Made by a program: the position numbers and the translations under genes. From Morinoia aosen (lineage: Eukaryota; Arthropoda; Malacostraca; Amphipoda; Talitridae): DNA of 64,000 bases. Of the stretch, positions 33,778 to 44,278 are shown piece by piece. Within the stretch, counting starts at the first letter, position 1, and each line of letters starts with the position of its first letter. The notes under the pieces are model-generated. The model had not been told where the DNA came from and ran no database searches. It was given only the letters and a program-made list of their open reading frames with translations. The DNA lies in the NCBI GenBank assembly GCA_030386875.1, contig CM059576.1, positions 18,356,058-18,420,057 of the forward strand, read 5' to 3'.

Positions 33778-34330
33778 TTAGCGGTTAGCAGCTATAAGGT
33801 ACCTAATTTCCCAGTAGAGATTAGATATTTTGCCCTTTGAATTTAAGATTTTAAATTGTATTTCTGAGGAGTGGTTTCCTCCTCCCAGCAGATTCTTGAC
33901 AGAGAGAGTAACCTCTACTGATTGTACATTTTCAGCCAATATTATTCTGGCTACACCATATTTTGGACATTGTAGCAGAAAATGGCTGACTGTTTCAATA
34001 TAACCACACGAGCACTTATCTGTATGAGACAAATTAAATCGATTGAGATGTTGATTCAGGCCCACATGACCTGTTCTCAATCTGGCCATTGCACTTTCTA
34101 TAGATCGGTAACGATGAGAAGACTAAGGCCAAAATCCTACAGTGCCTCTGATATCTAATAAAAATTTACCTTTGTTCAAGTCACTTACTCTTTTGAGCCA
34201 CTGGCTCTGCCAAACCTCAGTCAGAGCCTCTCTAACTTGTCTCACCTTGTCAATTTGAGCCGAGTGAATGAATGGAGTTACCGGGCTTTGATGTGCTGCC
34301 CTGCTGCCAGATCTGCAAGCTCATTTCCTT
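33778..34330 (-). pseudogene. E3 ORF2 C-terminal part
   Basis: Begins inside the RNase H motif just beyond the element A insertion: the flank codes ...NELADLAA, the partner of the last residues at 50047. Several stops follow. An open frame then runs from 34089 with GHVGLNQHLNRFNL, CSCGYIETVSHFLLQC and a final AANR before TAA at 33778. This matches the Cys/His tail of E1 ORF2 closely, so E3 and E1 are one lineage. Confidence 0.85.
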
Positions 34331-34873
34331 TGTCTCGCTTACCGGCAAAAAGCGACAACTTCCAGTTTTAACTGGCACAAAACATAGTCTTTTCTGAAAC
34401 GCTGCAGCTAAGCTAGACAAGACAGACAATAATTAAAGAGTGCTCACCTGAAACTTCGAAGAATTTGTTCAGGGAACAATCTTCACTAGAAGCCGGCTGT
34501 CCAGGATTAGGCTTCCCAGAAGCAGGGCCGGTAGAGGTCGACACACGCAAGGCACACGTGCGTACGACCACAAGGTTCGTCTCTCACTGAAGCTGCAACC
34601 CGCAAGGGCTGCCTCTTCAAGGGCGATTCGAATCCGCAGCAGAGGCTTCGGATTCACTCGTAACAAATAAACGAACACTTTATGGTTGTTCAACATTATT
34701 TTATGTCGCCAGGAAGGTGAAGCACTCCAACCATTGCCCGCTTGTCATATATAATTAGCGTTTTTATGTTTTCGGCCGGTTTGATGTTAAATAACGACCT
34801 AGTCCCCGATTATGCAAGGTATTAATTAGCTTGCAAGGGACTTAAAAAGGGAAGCAAGGCTGGAGTTGCGACA
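34331..34873 (-). repeat. Element A 3' LTR
   Basis: 543-bp LTR with TG...CA ends. Five apparent substitutions relative to the LTR at 49504-50046. The 75-codon minus-strand frame inside it occurs in both LTRs and is not a known gene. Confidence 0.93.
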
Positions 34874-35018
34874 CAAAACAAGCAAAAGAAAAAGACGGAG
34901 TTTTCTATAGAAAATTTCGTGAAATACAAACAAGTACATGCAAGCGTCCTTCCAGCATAAACTGGAAAGGACTAATAATAAATTATGCGCAGTCATAGTA
35001 CATATAGTTTGAACGGGG

Positions 35019-36914
35019 TTACAATTGCCCTTTCTTAATTAAATAGGTCAACTTACTACGCTGCTGACGCGCCGCTTGCCTTCTAGGACGGTCAGCAGAA
35101 GTAGCTACGGGTATTTCGGAAAAAGCCGAAGAATCCGTGTCAGAGGAAGATGAAGTAAGAGGCTGACCTCCAGGGTGTTCAAAGGTAGAACTACCCCTTT
35201 GAGTTTCGAAACTCTCGGGAGGTTCGAGACGAGGGTGTAATTCCTCGCCCGAACTACTCCCTTCTACGCTATCCCCCACCTCCTCTGGAGTAGGATCAGT
35301 GACAGCTAACTCCAGCGGGTATAGTAGCGAGACTTTGATGGCGCTTTCAGAGTTATCAGCTCTAATAATTCTCACAATACGGACCTTGCCATCGCGACCA
35401 GGGAGCAAAGCGCTGATGCGAGCCAAGGCCCAAAATGGTCTGGGTCTTATGGGGTGTTTTACAAGTACAACTTGACCCACAGATAAAAGTTTATTATTAA
35501 AAAGTAAAGATTTCAGAGGAAATGGACCTCGCAAGGAAATTAAATATTGAGTGTACCAGAGCTCCCGGAACTTGGCAACCATGACATCGCATCTCTCCAA
35601 AAGCGAGAGCAAATACTCGCGACGTTCAACATCGTGGGTCTCCAAGTCCGGAAGCTCATCAGACAGAATTAAAGAATTAGATGTTGGATATAGTTGAAGG
35701 AATTGAATTGGCATTATAGGTAAGATCGTGTCCCCCATCTCAGTGTAAGAGAGAGGACGCCGATTGAGGTTGAGAGAAATATCAGAAATGACAGTAAGGA
35801 AAGAAGAATAGGAATAGGTGCTACGGCCAAAAAGTTTATACACGCAGTCCTTTATGGACTTAAACAGACGTTCCCAAATCGCTCCAAATTGAGGACTCTA
35901 GATTGGGATAGTTTTGAACTTGATATTAAAAGGGCGAAACCGCTCTTCATACAAAGAGGAAGTTAACACTTCCGATAGAAGATCGGGAGCAGCGGTGAAA
36001 GTTCTAGCATTATCAGAATATACAGTGTTAGGAATGCCCTTTTCGTTGGTAAAACGAATAAAGGCAAAACAGAATTCCTCCAGAGTCATGGAACGAAGAA
36101 GTTCGATATGGATAGCTCTAGTTTGAAAGCATGTGAACAATAGTAAATAAACCTTTTGTTTGTGACCAAAAGGGTCTAATACCCAAAAGTGGGCAGAGAA
36201 GTCCATGCCTGTTGTGGAAAAGGGCCTTACGAAATTTGTACGAGTGTCTGGTAAAGCAGGAGGATCAGGATATGAAAACGCTTTGGCGTTTAGCTTCTTG
36301 CACACCGTGCATTTAGCCAACACGCCGCGAACAGTACGCTTGCAGCGCGGCAAGACATAACCATCCAGCTTAAGCTTTTGAACGGTGATATCGAGCCCTT
36401 GATGATTAAGAAGTTTATGAGTGTGTAAAACTAACAAATTGGTCAAGTGAGAAGAACTAGACAGTAAAATGGGGTTTCGAGTGTTATAATCTAATTCTTG
36501 AGCGTTTGCAATACGACTGTTAGATCGAATGAGACCGTGCGAATCAAGAAAAAGATTAAAGGTTCTAACTAACAGAGGCGGCCGAGGACTTTTATTTTTT
36601 AAGGCCTCGAGCTCGCTTGAAAAGTGTTTACTTTGCATAGAAGAAATTAGAAAAATGAAGGCTCGCAGTTTTGCATTGCCCCAATCTGCACGTCGAAAAA
36701 TAGCGACAGCTTTAAATACTTTCTCCATCGTACCTAGTAATTTGGGATAGGAGGAGAAGCGCTCAATCTCCAGAATAGAAGCTTCACACGGAGGAACAAT
36801 ATTGGCATTAATACATGCAGCGGAAACAAATTGATGCGGAATGCAACCCAGGTGTCCCTTGGGCCACTGGTCCTTACCTTCTCGGATCCAGGCAGGACCT
36901 TCCAACTACACTGT
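35019..36914 (-). pseudogene. Element A integrase region
   Basis: Integrase that would insert the cDNA. It has an HHCC zinc-binding segment (HTHKLLNH ... CTVCKK, about 36440-36290), then the DDE core: GMDFSAHF, YSDNARTF and IWERL provide D, D and E. The C-terminal BEL-type segment (GQVVLVKHP ... RIIRADNSE) is followed by a Ser/Glu-rich and basic tail ending at 35019. TAG codons at 36906-36908 and 35898-35900 interrupt it; the second lies between the second D and the E. Same frame throughout, so these are simple nonsense changes. Confidence 0.88.
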
Positions 36915-38600
36915 CTAATTCTCGAGAAACTTTTTTACTTTAATACATCGAGTTAATAAGTCTGCCATGTTGAACATGGTGGGAACATATTCATAATTGA
37001 AAGAAGCAGAAGTTTTACCTTCCAACGTCTGGCGCATGTTGTCTATATCTTTTATTCTAATACTAACAAACAACTTTATTCGTGGAGGTTTACCGCTCAA
37101 TAACCAAGCCAGTGTAACCTGGGCATCGGTGAGAAAAGTTATATTAGAGACTTCATAAGGAAAGTTAACGTCACACATTAGAGATACAAGACACTGATAG
37201 GCAAGGTACACAGCCAGAAGTTCAAGAGAAGGAAGAGATCTTTGTCTAGGAGGCGACACTTTAACTTTAGAGAAGATTAGTGAACTGCGCTCCTTTTGGA
37301 CGCCGTAAATACAGGCGCCAAAAGCGCTCGTACTAGCGTCACAAAATATTACTAGGTCAAATTTCTCAGTTTAAACTAGATTCATCCTAGGGAACTCGAA
37401 TCCATGCAATTCAGAAAACTCCTGACAATAGTTACGCCATTCTTTACATATATCATCTGGAACGTCCTGATCCCAGCCTAGTCTCAACGGTGTTAATTTA
37501 CGCAAAATGAGCTTACCTCTTACAGAAAAGGGCAGCAACATCCCTAAAGGGTCATACAAGGAAGCAATTTCCGACAGCATATGCCAACGAGTTTTACAAG
37601 AAGGATTCAAACTTTTTACAGATATGGAAAGAGAATCAGAAGAAGAATTAAAGTTATAACCCAGCACTCTGGAGTGCACACTGGCGCTACAAAGAGCAGG
37701 GTCAATCTGAGACAAAAGATCAGAGCTATTTGACTGCCACTGACGCAAAGGAAAGCTGCTCTCTTTAAATGCTTTGTTTGCGCGTTGAAAAGTGTCAAGC
37801 GCAAGCTCGGGACTATTGGTTGTAAAAATTAGGTTGTCCACGTACAGCTTGTTTGCCATTACGTCCCTAACCACCAAATCACTCAGGGTTTTAGCATGAA
37901 GTTTAAGAAGAAAATTGAGAATATATGGATAGTGCAACAAAACCGAATAATAAAGTTGTATATCGGAAATATTGAAATTCACCGTCTTTAAAGAGAACAA
38001 AGCTAAATTGATTACGATCAAATGTCCTGGCTAACTTTACCTGAAGGAACGCCTTGAAAATATCAGAAAGCACAACAATGGAGTTGGACCGAAAGTACAC
38101 TAAAAGACCCAGCAAATCGTTCATGAGATTAGGACCTATATATGAAGCCTCATTCAGACTTGGCAATTTTCCTATCTTCAGCGAACAATTAAAAACGGGG
38201 CGTATCTTGGAAGTAGTAACGTGTTCTCGCACGACAGGCATATGCGGAATCCACTTGTGCTCACTCACATCTAAGGTTTCGAGTGCTAGAGGCTCAATTA
38301 TACCAAGCTCGAGTTGTTCAAGAAAAACATCGTTATACTGTTGCTCTATCCCCCTACGAGAGTTAGAAGCTGCAACCTTTCGAGCGAGATGCTTAGCTAG
38401 CTCGAAACTATTAGGAACTTTCGCTAACAAATTACGATTCCGAGGCAAATTGACAGAGTAGCTGCCTTCGGCATAAACTACGCTACTTTTGAAATCCTCC
38501 AGTTCTTTATCATACTCTGTTTCCTTAGCAGGTACCCCTATTAATTCCAAGTCTAACAGCCTATCTAGACCAGCTTGCACATCACACTCAGCACCATCTA
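36915..38600 (-). pseudogene. Element A reverse transcriptase and RNase H
   Basis: Reverse transcriptase core with KIRPVFNCS, SDIFKAFLQV and FSFVLF, then a frameshift near 37930 and the active-site motif LYVDN at about 37840. The second Asp of the usual YVDD is Asn; element B has the same change. After TAA at 37371-37373 comes an RNase H-like region (FCDAS, SLELLAVYLA, LTDAQVTLAWL, MADLLTR). TAG at 36915-36917 ends this block. The upstream frame begins after a shift at the T6 run near 38625, where the protease frame reads CTT TTT TGA. Confidence 0.88.
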
Positions 38601-38626
38601 ACGCTGAAGAACATACCTTGAGAGGT

Positions 38627-39373
38627 TCAAAAAAGCCTCCAACACACCACGGTAACGATTTGCTTTGAATTTACTTTTTTTGGTTTTCTTTTTCCTTTAC
38701 TTGCAACAGCAATAGAGGAAGAAATTTTAGGCGGAACAGCAGAAGAGGAAGAAATTTTAGTCGAAACAGCAGAAGAGGAAGAAATTTCACTCGGAACAAC
38801 AGAAGAAGTCGAGCCACTGTCTCGCTTTTTAGCGGCAGAAGCCACGACGGGAAACAAAGAAGACTTGTAACATTTTAATTCCCCAAAGGGTAAAAAACCG
38901 TTAGCTACGCGCATAACTTTATAGTCTGCAACGTGTTGCAACTCAAGCACACGAAAAGCTGGAAGAGCATCGACACCTAAAATGCCGTTGATTTGAATAT
39001 TATCATTAACAACTTCAGGAAAGGAAGTAGAAATTGGTAGCTTAGATTTAAGAAGCTTGAGTTTAGATTGCAAACCCATCATCCCCATCTGCAGGTTCAA
39101 ATTCTGCATGGCAAAGACATCAAGCTCATGCTTCTCACTGTCAGGAAGCACGAGCTCGACGTTAATTTGCTTGCCCCTTGGGACAGAGGCACCTACCGTC
39201 TTTACGGTAAGTTCCTGCAAATCAGCGGTAGAAAAGTTAGGACTAACCGTAGCCAGGTCAATCAACGTCTGTTGACTCCCGGTGTCTATAACAAAATTTA
39301 CACGTTTAGATTGATTATTAAACTTAGTGGAAAGAGCTACAACAGGGCACATTCGAAAACGTGCCTTTAACCG
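38627..39373 (-). CDS. Element A retropepsin-like protease
   Basis: Aspartic protease for polyprotein maturation. The active-site motif VIDTGSQQTLI is intact about 20 residues after the first Met (39352), and the downstream ILGVD motif typical of BEL proteases is present near 38970. A low-complexity segment of repeated SSSAV-type units (about 38810-38700) separates it from the reverse transcriptase. It follows gag in the same frame after TGA at 39374-39376 (UGA CGG). The frame ends at TGA 38627 in a T-run, where a +1 change would continue into the polymerase. Confidence 0.85.
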   Translation of the reverse strand, partial: RLKARFRMCPVVALSTKFNNQSKRVNFVIDTGSQQTLIDLATVSPNFSTADLQELTVKTVGASVPRGKQINVELVLPDSEKHELDVFAMQNLNLQMGMMGLQSKLKLLKSKLPISTSFPEVVNDNIQINGILGVDALPAFRVLELQHVADYKVMRVANGFLPFGELKCYKSSLFPVVASAAKKRDSGSTSSVVPSEISSSSAVSTKISSSSAVPPKISSSIAVASKGKRKPKKVNSKQIVTVVCWRLF

Positions 39374-40645
39374 TCAGGAAGAGGTGGCGGCAAAGGAGGA
39401 AAAACTTACAAATTTTGGACATAACGGACTAACATGAGTATTAGCTTTGCACAAAGAACAACTAAAAGGTAAGCCTCTGACTTTTGCAGGGCAAGCCTTA
39501 GCTAAGTGGTTTTGACTAAGACACACTGAGCATAATTGTAACTCGCCTACTTGTTTCACGCGTTTTGCGTGAGTATCAAATTTACGGCAAGAAAAGGACG
39601 TGTGACCAGTCTGATTGCAAAACCGGCACACTTTAACACTAGGAAGTTTAGAGGGCTCAGGATAGGATTTAGTTTTAATTTCCGCTCGGGTTATTTTTCC
39701 CACCCTGTCATTTCGAAGGGAGAGAAATTTCTTAGGTTTAGATTTGGTTTCTAAAAGAGACAGCACATGATGTGCATTTTCAAACATCTCTAGTGAGAAG
39801 AAACTTGCTTTGCAATAGCGAAAAAGTTCCAATAAAAAGAAGTCAGGAAGTTTGGTTTTAATTATAGCAGAAAACAAAAGGTTGCCCGATTTTTCGCTAC
39901 AGAAATCTACACCTAGCTTAGAGAGCTCAAGAAGACGAAACTTAATTTTAGAAAGAAAAGCCCCTATCTCGGCTAAGCTTAGGACACTGGGACAGGTAAT
40001 TAATTCGTCAAGAGCGAGAGAAATTAGTTTATCAGCGTTCAGGGAATCTTGCTTGAGCAAAGCCCAAGCAGCTCGGAAACTAGTCTCCTCATTAGGAAGG
40101 CCCTCAACAAGACTAAGAGCTCTTCCCTGCAATTGATTTTTTAAGAATATAAATTTCTGCCCCTCGCTCATATTAGGATAAGCTTGAAGAGCATAAAGAA
40201 ACGATTCCTGAAACTGAAAAAAAGAAAAAGGACAGTTTTCATTATCGCTAAACTTTCTCAAAGTTAGCTGAGGAGCTCTAAAAATATTCAACGGCACATC
40301 CGAAGCAGAAACCTTACTAGCCTCAGAAGGAGGCTCGGTATCATTTGAGTTTGACACCGGTGCCGAAGAAACAGAATTTTTTAATACAGCTATTAATTCA
40401 ACAATTTGAATCTCGTATTCCGCGCGTCTAACTAGCTCCTCGTCCGATACCTCTTCAAAATCTGAAGGTAGAATAGAGGACAGAAGTCGAAAATCCTTCA
40501 AAAGGCCACTCAACTGAGGAATAGCCTCCTTCAGGATGGAAGGCTCACAGCCGGGAGAGAGAACTTTCTTGCGCAACGCGGTTACACTACATTTTACTTC
40601 CCGCAATTTCAAGCTAAGGGCTGAGGCATTATATTTTTCGGTCAC
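39374..40645 (-). CDS. Element A gag
   Basis: BEL/Pao gag of 423 codons. It has a helical N-terminal region, a gag core with LTLRKFSDNE and LKNQLQGRALSLVEGLP at about residues 130-185, and three Cys-rich knuckles near the end: CRFCNQTGHTSFSC, CSVCLSQNHLAKAC and CSLCKANTHVSPLC. The first in-frame codon available is GTG at 40645, preceded by ACC ATT, so the original ATG may be lost by one base change. The stop is UGA followed by CGG, and the protease continues in the same frame. The 5' leader is split by element B. Confidence 0.88.
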   Translation of the reverse strand: MTEKYNASALSLKLREVKCSVTALRKKVLSPGCEPSILKEAIPQLSGLLKDFRLLSSILPSDFEEVSDEELVRRAEYEIQIVELIAVLKNSVSSAPVSNSNDTEPPSEASKVSASDVPLNIFRAPQLTLRKFSDNENCPFSFFQFQESFLYALQAYPNMSEGQKFIFLKNQLQGRALSLVEGLPNEETSFRAAWALLKQDSLNADKLISLALDELITCPSVLSLAEIGAFLSKIKFRLLELSKLGVDFCSEKSGNLLFSAIIKTKLPDFFLLELFRYCKASFFSLEMFENAHHVLSLLETKSKPKKFLSLRNDRVGKITRAEIKTKSYPEPSKLPSVKVCRFCNQTGHTSFSCRKFDTHAKRVKQVGELQLCSVCLSQNHLAKACPAKVRGLPFSCSLCKANTHVSPLCPKFVSFSSFAATSS

Positions 40646-40850
40646 AATGGTAAAAAAAGGTAATGAGTAGTAGTCGATAGGCTTATTAGAATTATTTTCA
40701 ACTAATCATAAAGGTCTACACTTAACAAGTGGACAGGTTACATCCTTCTATTAAACATGGAAAAATACTAATGATACACAAAAAGAATACAGGAAATTTT
40801 ACTTCCCCCACCAATTAATTTTTTTCACATTTAGAAGGTTACACAATTAG

Positions 40851-41830
40851 TGTACAAAATTCTGGTGAGGAAAGTAAATGGTCCCGATCATCCACTTTTC
40901 TGGCTGGCGAGTGAGCCGCACGGAAGATAAAGTAGAGCCTTGGCTGGGCCTTAGTAGCCAGTTCGCCATCATACTCTGCCGCCACCACCACTAATCTTTG
41001 TCCGAGCTCTCCTGCACCTCAAGGAGGCCTACGTTTCACGCTCAACTTCACCGCCACCGCCACGGCCATTGGAGTCCCAGCCTCGAGAGGTGGGAAGGAG
41101 TGGTTCCCGTACCGGGGGGCTCGATGTCACTCTTCGCGGCTTTCGCTTCTGCTGCTGCGGCGCCGTGTTGTGACACGAGGTGAGGCTCAGCCTGATGTTT
41201 CACTCGCCCCTTGCTCACTTCCAGTAATAAGTGGATGATCCCATAGGACCGAACCGTTTTGTCTAAACTTTCCCACCAGGTTTTTGTGCCGTAGTTTATA
41301 TTCTAGCAATTTATTCTCATCCTAGGAATTTATTCTCATCCTAGGAATTTATTCTCATCCTAGGAATTTATTCTCATCCTAGGAATTTATTCTCATCCTA
41401 GGAATTTATTCTCATCCTAGGAATTTATTCTCATCCTAGGAACTTATTCTCATCCTAGGAATTTATTCTCATCCTAGGAATTTATTCTCATCCTAGGAAT
41501 TTATTCTCATCCTAGGAATTTATTCGCATCCTAGGAATTTATTCTCATCCTAGGAATTTATTGTCATCCTAGCTATTTATTGTCATTCGAGCGATTTATT
41601 CTAGCAATAATTCTAAACTTCTCTTGTCCTGAGTGCAGGTGTCTGTGTGAGGTAACGGCACGGACCAAGAGAGCGGAATCTGTTGTCACTTTTAAATAAA
41701 GAAAATATTGCGAAAGGAAAGGGAAAACTTTCCTTGTAACTTGAATACTTGTTTCCTTCAGCTCATAAACCGTAGGTGCAAAGTAAAATTTAAACTCGAT
41801 TCTCAAACAAATCCTCCAGATTTTTGTATA
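40851..41830 (+). repeat. Element B 5' LTR
   Basis: 980-bp LTR starting TGTACAAAA and ending TTTTGTATA, i.e. TG...TA instead of the usual TG...CA; the nine terminal bases are imperfect inverted repeats. It contains a 19-bp tandem array (about 41304-41590) and an AATAAA at 41695-41700. Confidence 0.93.
41304..41590 (+). repeat. 19-bp minisatellite in element B 5' LTR
   Basis: About 15 head-to-tail copies of GGAATTTATTCTCATCCTA with diverged end units. The 3' LTR holds about 14 copies (48401-48668); the one-unit difference equals the 19-bp length difference of the LTRs. Confidence 0.93.
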
Positions 41831-41849
41831 TGGTCCTTCGAACCGGATT
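41831..41849 (+). promoter_or_regulatory. Element B primer-binding site (tRNA-Tyr type)
   Basis: TGGTCCTTCGAACCGGATT directly abuts the 5' LTR. It is complementary to the 3' end of animal tRNA-Tyr as I know it (acceptor strand TCGAAGG-A-CCA plus T-stem), with one mismatch in the T-stem. It starts with TGG as expected for a CCA tail. Confidence 0.75.
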
Positions 41850-42220
41850 CTGTCCTAACCTTCCGCTCTCTCATCCGTGGCTGGCTCCTGCTGTGGTGAG
41901 TGGTGCGCTTGTGTGCGTGTGCTTTAACGAGGCAGGAATTATCTTGTGCATTTTTGTAGCTCGGATGGTGTGCTGGCGTGCAGTATTATTTCCAGATATG
42001 GCGCTATTTTTGAACTAGGTATAAAAATATATACGGAACTTTTAATCAAATTCTATTCTTGTTCGTGCAACAGTTGTCGCCCTATATTAAGAAGTTTGTG
42101 AGCTATTCAGGGGTAGATTCTCCCCACCTTTATTCTTTGTGGCTTTAAAGCGTTTATGTTCGTATTAACTTTAATCTAATTGTTAACAAGTATATAGTCT
42201 AATTTTTGCTTTAGCTTTTA

Positions 42221-44278
42221 ATGATGGCTGAGTTGGAGGCCTTATTGCCAGAGGGTGTAGCCCCCATGCAAGCGGATTGGGATATTTCCTCCAAACTTTC
42301 TGACCCTGCCATTAAATTGCTCATTAATCAAAGAGCAGGAAAGAGGCAATCCTTAACTAAGACTCTCTCGCGTATTGAAGCTTCTTTCCCTGATACCGAG
42401 TCAGAAGTAGAGTTTTACTTGTCCAAACTAGACACTCTTAAACTGCAGCTGTCCTCTCTTGATTCTGACATTGAAACGCACATGCTCTCTAAGGGGCTCT
42501 GGGATGCCGAGGAATTTTCTGCTCAAACTGACCTTGCTGACGCATATGCTGACAGGTTAGGTTTGGTTCTTGCTGAGCTCTACCGGGCACGTCAATCTTT
42601 CCGTGTGGCTGATGCTGCACCGTCTGGTCAGACGAGTGGCGATGCTTCTGTTTGTGTGCCTAAGATCAAATTGCCTCAACTTGAATTGCCTAGGTACGAT
42701 GGTCAGCCAGAGCTATTTGAGCAATTTATAACCTCTTTTGAGAAGATCATTGGTAAGTTTGACCTAACTCCATTTGAAAAATTCTCTTACTTATTACAAC
42801 AATTGTCTGGGCCGGCGCGGCAAATAGCTAACTCTGTCCCCCATGATGATTTCTCATATCATGCTGCTCGTAAGCTTTTGGAGGACGCATTCTCGAATAA
42901 AACTGTGCAGCAATATTCTGTGATTAAGAAGCTGGCTAACCTGGGAGAAAGTCGGGGAAGTTCCTACCAATGGGTCAGTGAGGCTCGAATGTTAGTAGAT
43001 CAGGCTCGTCGTTTGCAGGTGGATGGAGATGTTTTCTGTCAGTACTATCTGTGGAGCGGCTTGTCAGAAGAATTGAGGAGTATGCTATGTTCTATTGTTA
43101 ACAAGTCGATGCCATCTCTGAACGAGATTTTGGGGAACTTGTTCGAGGCTATAAATAGAATTAGTGGGAGCCAAGTTACTTTTGATAATCGTGAACAACC
43201 CCTGAAACGTGGAGTAGATTACGGTGGTGCCAGTTTGGCTACGAAAGTAGCATACGATAAGGAAACAGTCTACGACTATAAGTCAGGGTGTTGGCTTTGT
43301 CAATCGGATTGCGACTCTAAATTTCGCAACCATAAAATCGCCTTTTGTTCTAAATATAAAACTCCAGCTGCTAAGTTGGCCAAGATAAAAGAACTAGGAG
43401 GTTGTGTTCGATGTGGCCTAATTAATCATGAGATAGCTGCTTGCAAGTACAAGTTTTCGGGCAAGTGTAGAAACTGCCAAAAATTTCATGCATTTTATTT
43501 GTGTATTGAAAAGACTGCTAGCTCTGATAACCAGTTGCCTTCTCCGAAGAAAAACTCGGTTAATTTTTCAGATCGTAAATTTTCAGCTTCTAGCAAAAAG
43601 AGCTCCGGGGACAATGTCTCTAACAGGTCTCCATTTGTTGTTAAAGAGCTCAATGAAACTATTACTAATGCTGTTGAATTTAATGTTATGCAAACCTTCA
43701 GTTCGGGTGGCACGCTCTTGCCTACTTTTACTTCTGAATTGCCTGCAAGGGCCGGTAAGAGCAAGCTTGCTTGTCGCCTAATGTACGACCCTGCCTCTCA
43801 GAGTAGCTTCGTTTCGCAATCAGTGGCAGGCCGCCTGAAGTGCAAGGTTGTGCAAGAAAATGTTCAAATTAAAATAGACGGCTTTAATGGGTCTAAATAT
43901 TACCTGACGAGCATTGTGGAATTTCAACTGAAGCTTAATGGCGTGAAAAAATTCAGAGCCGCTATCGTCCCAGAAATTAGAGCCAAGATGAATTTTTCGG
44001 GTTTAACAGACGTAGTTAATAAATTTGGCGAGTTGCAAATCCCGTTGGCAGACAAATTGATTCCTCAAGATGGGGTAGTAGATTTCTTACTAGGCGTTAA
44101 CTACGCTCATATCCTGCCTGTTCATTCCTGCACTTTTGGCCTCGCTGATACTCCTTCAATGGTGTATTATTGTGCAGCAGGTGTTATGCTGACGGGTCCT
44201 GTTTCCTCTCTTGTTTCTAATTTGCCGCACTTGTGCTCTGTTAAGAACTTCATTGATAAATTTAATAAATGTTTCTGA
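42221..44278 (+). CDS. Element B gag-protease
   Basis: 685 codons beginning ATGATGG. BEL-type gag core at about residues 150-290 (KLPQLELPRYDG, FSYLLQQLSGPAR, YHAARKLLEDAF). Cys/His knuckles lie at about 355-430 (CWLCQSDC, CVRCGLINHEIAAC, CRNCQKFHAFYLC). The protease region around residue 520 reads MYDPASQSSFV, where BEL proteases usually have a D-x-G; here Gly is Ala. A downstream LLGVNYA motif near residue 625 matches the usual conserved segment. It ends at UGA 44276-44278 followed by CUA G, with the next domain in the same frame. Confidence 0.9.
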   Translation: MMAELEALLPEGVAPMQADWDISSKLSDPAIKLLINQRAGKRQSLTKTLSRIEASFPDTESEVEFYLSKLDTLKLQLSSLDSDIETHMLSKGLWDAEEFSAQTDLADAYADRLGLVLAELYRARQSFRVADAAPSGQTSGDASVCVPKIKLPQLELPRYDGQPELFEQFITSFEKIIGKFDLTPFEKFSYLLQQLSGPARQIANSVPHDDFSYHAARKLLEDAFSNKTVQQYSVIKKLANLGESRGSSYQWVSEARMLVDQARRLQVDGDVFCQYYLWSGLSEELRSMLCSIVNKSMPSLNEILGNLFEAINRISGSQVTFDNREQPLKRGVDYGGASLATKVAYDKETVYDYKSGCWLCQSDCDSKFRNHKIAFCSKYKTPAAKLAKIKELGGCVRCGLINHEIAACKYKFSGKCRNCQKFHAFYLCIEKTASSDNQLPSPKKNSVNFSDRKFSASSKKSSGDNVSNRSPFVVKELNETITNAVEFNVMQTFSSGGTLLPTFTSELPARAGKSKLACRLMYDPASQSSFVSQSVAGRLKCKVVQENVQIKIDGFNGSKYYLTSIVEFQLKLNGVKKFRAAIVPEIRAKMNFSGLTDVVNKFGELQIPLADKLIPQDGVVDFLLGVNYAHILPVHSCTFGLADTPSMVYYCAAGVMLTGPVSSLVSNLPHLCSVKNFIDKFNKCF

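Noticed and set aside
34469-34696. 75-codon frame in the element A LTRs
   Set aside because: Identical in both LTRs because they are copies; no family resemblance. LTR of a BEL element is non-coding.
40998-41183. 61-codon frame in the element B LTRs (also 48093-48278)
   Set aside because: Same reason: duplicated LTR sequence with GC-rich composition.
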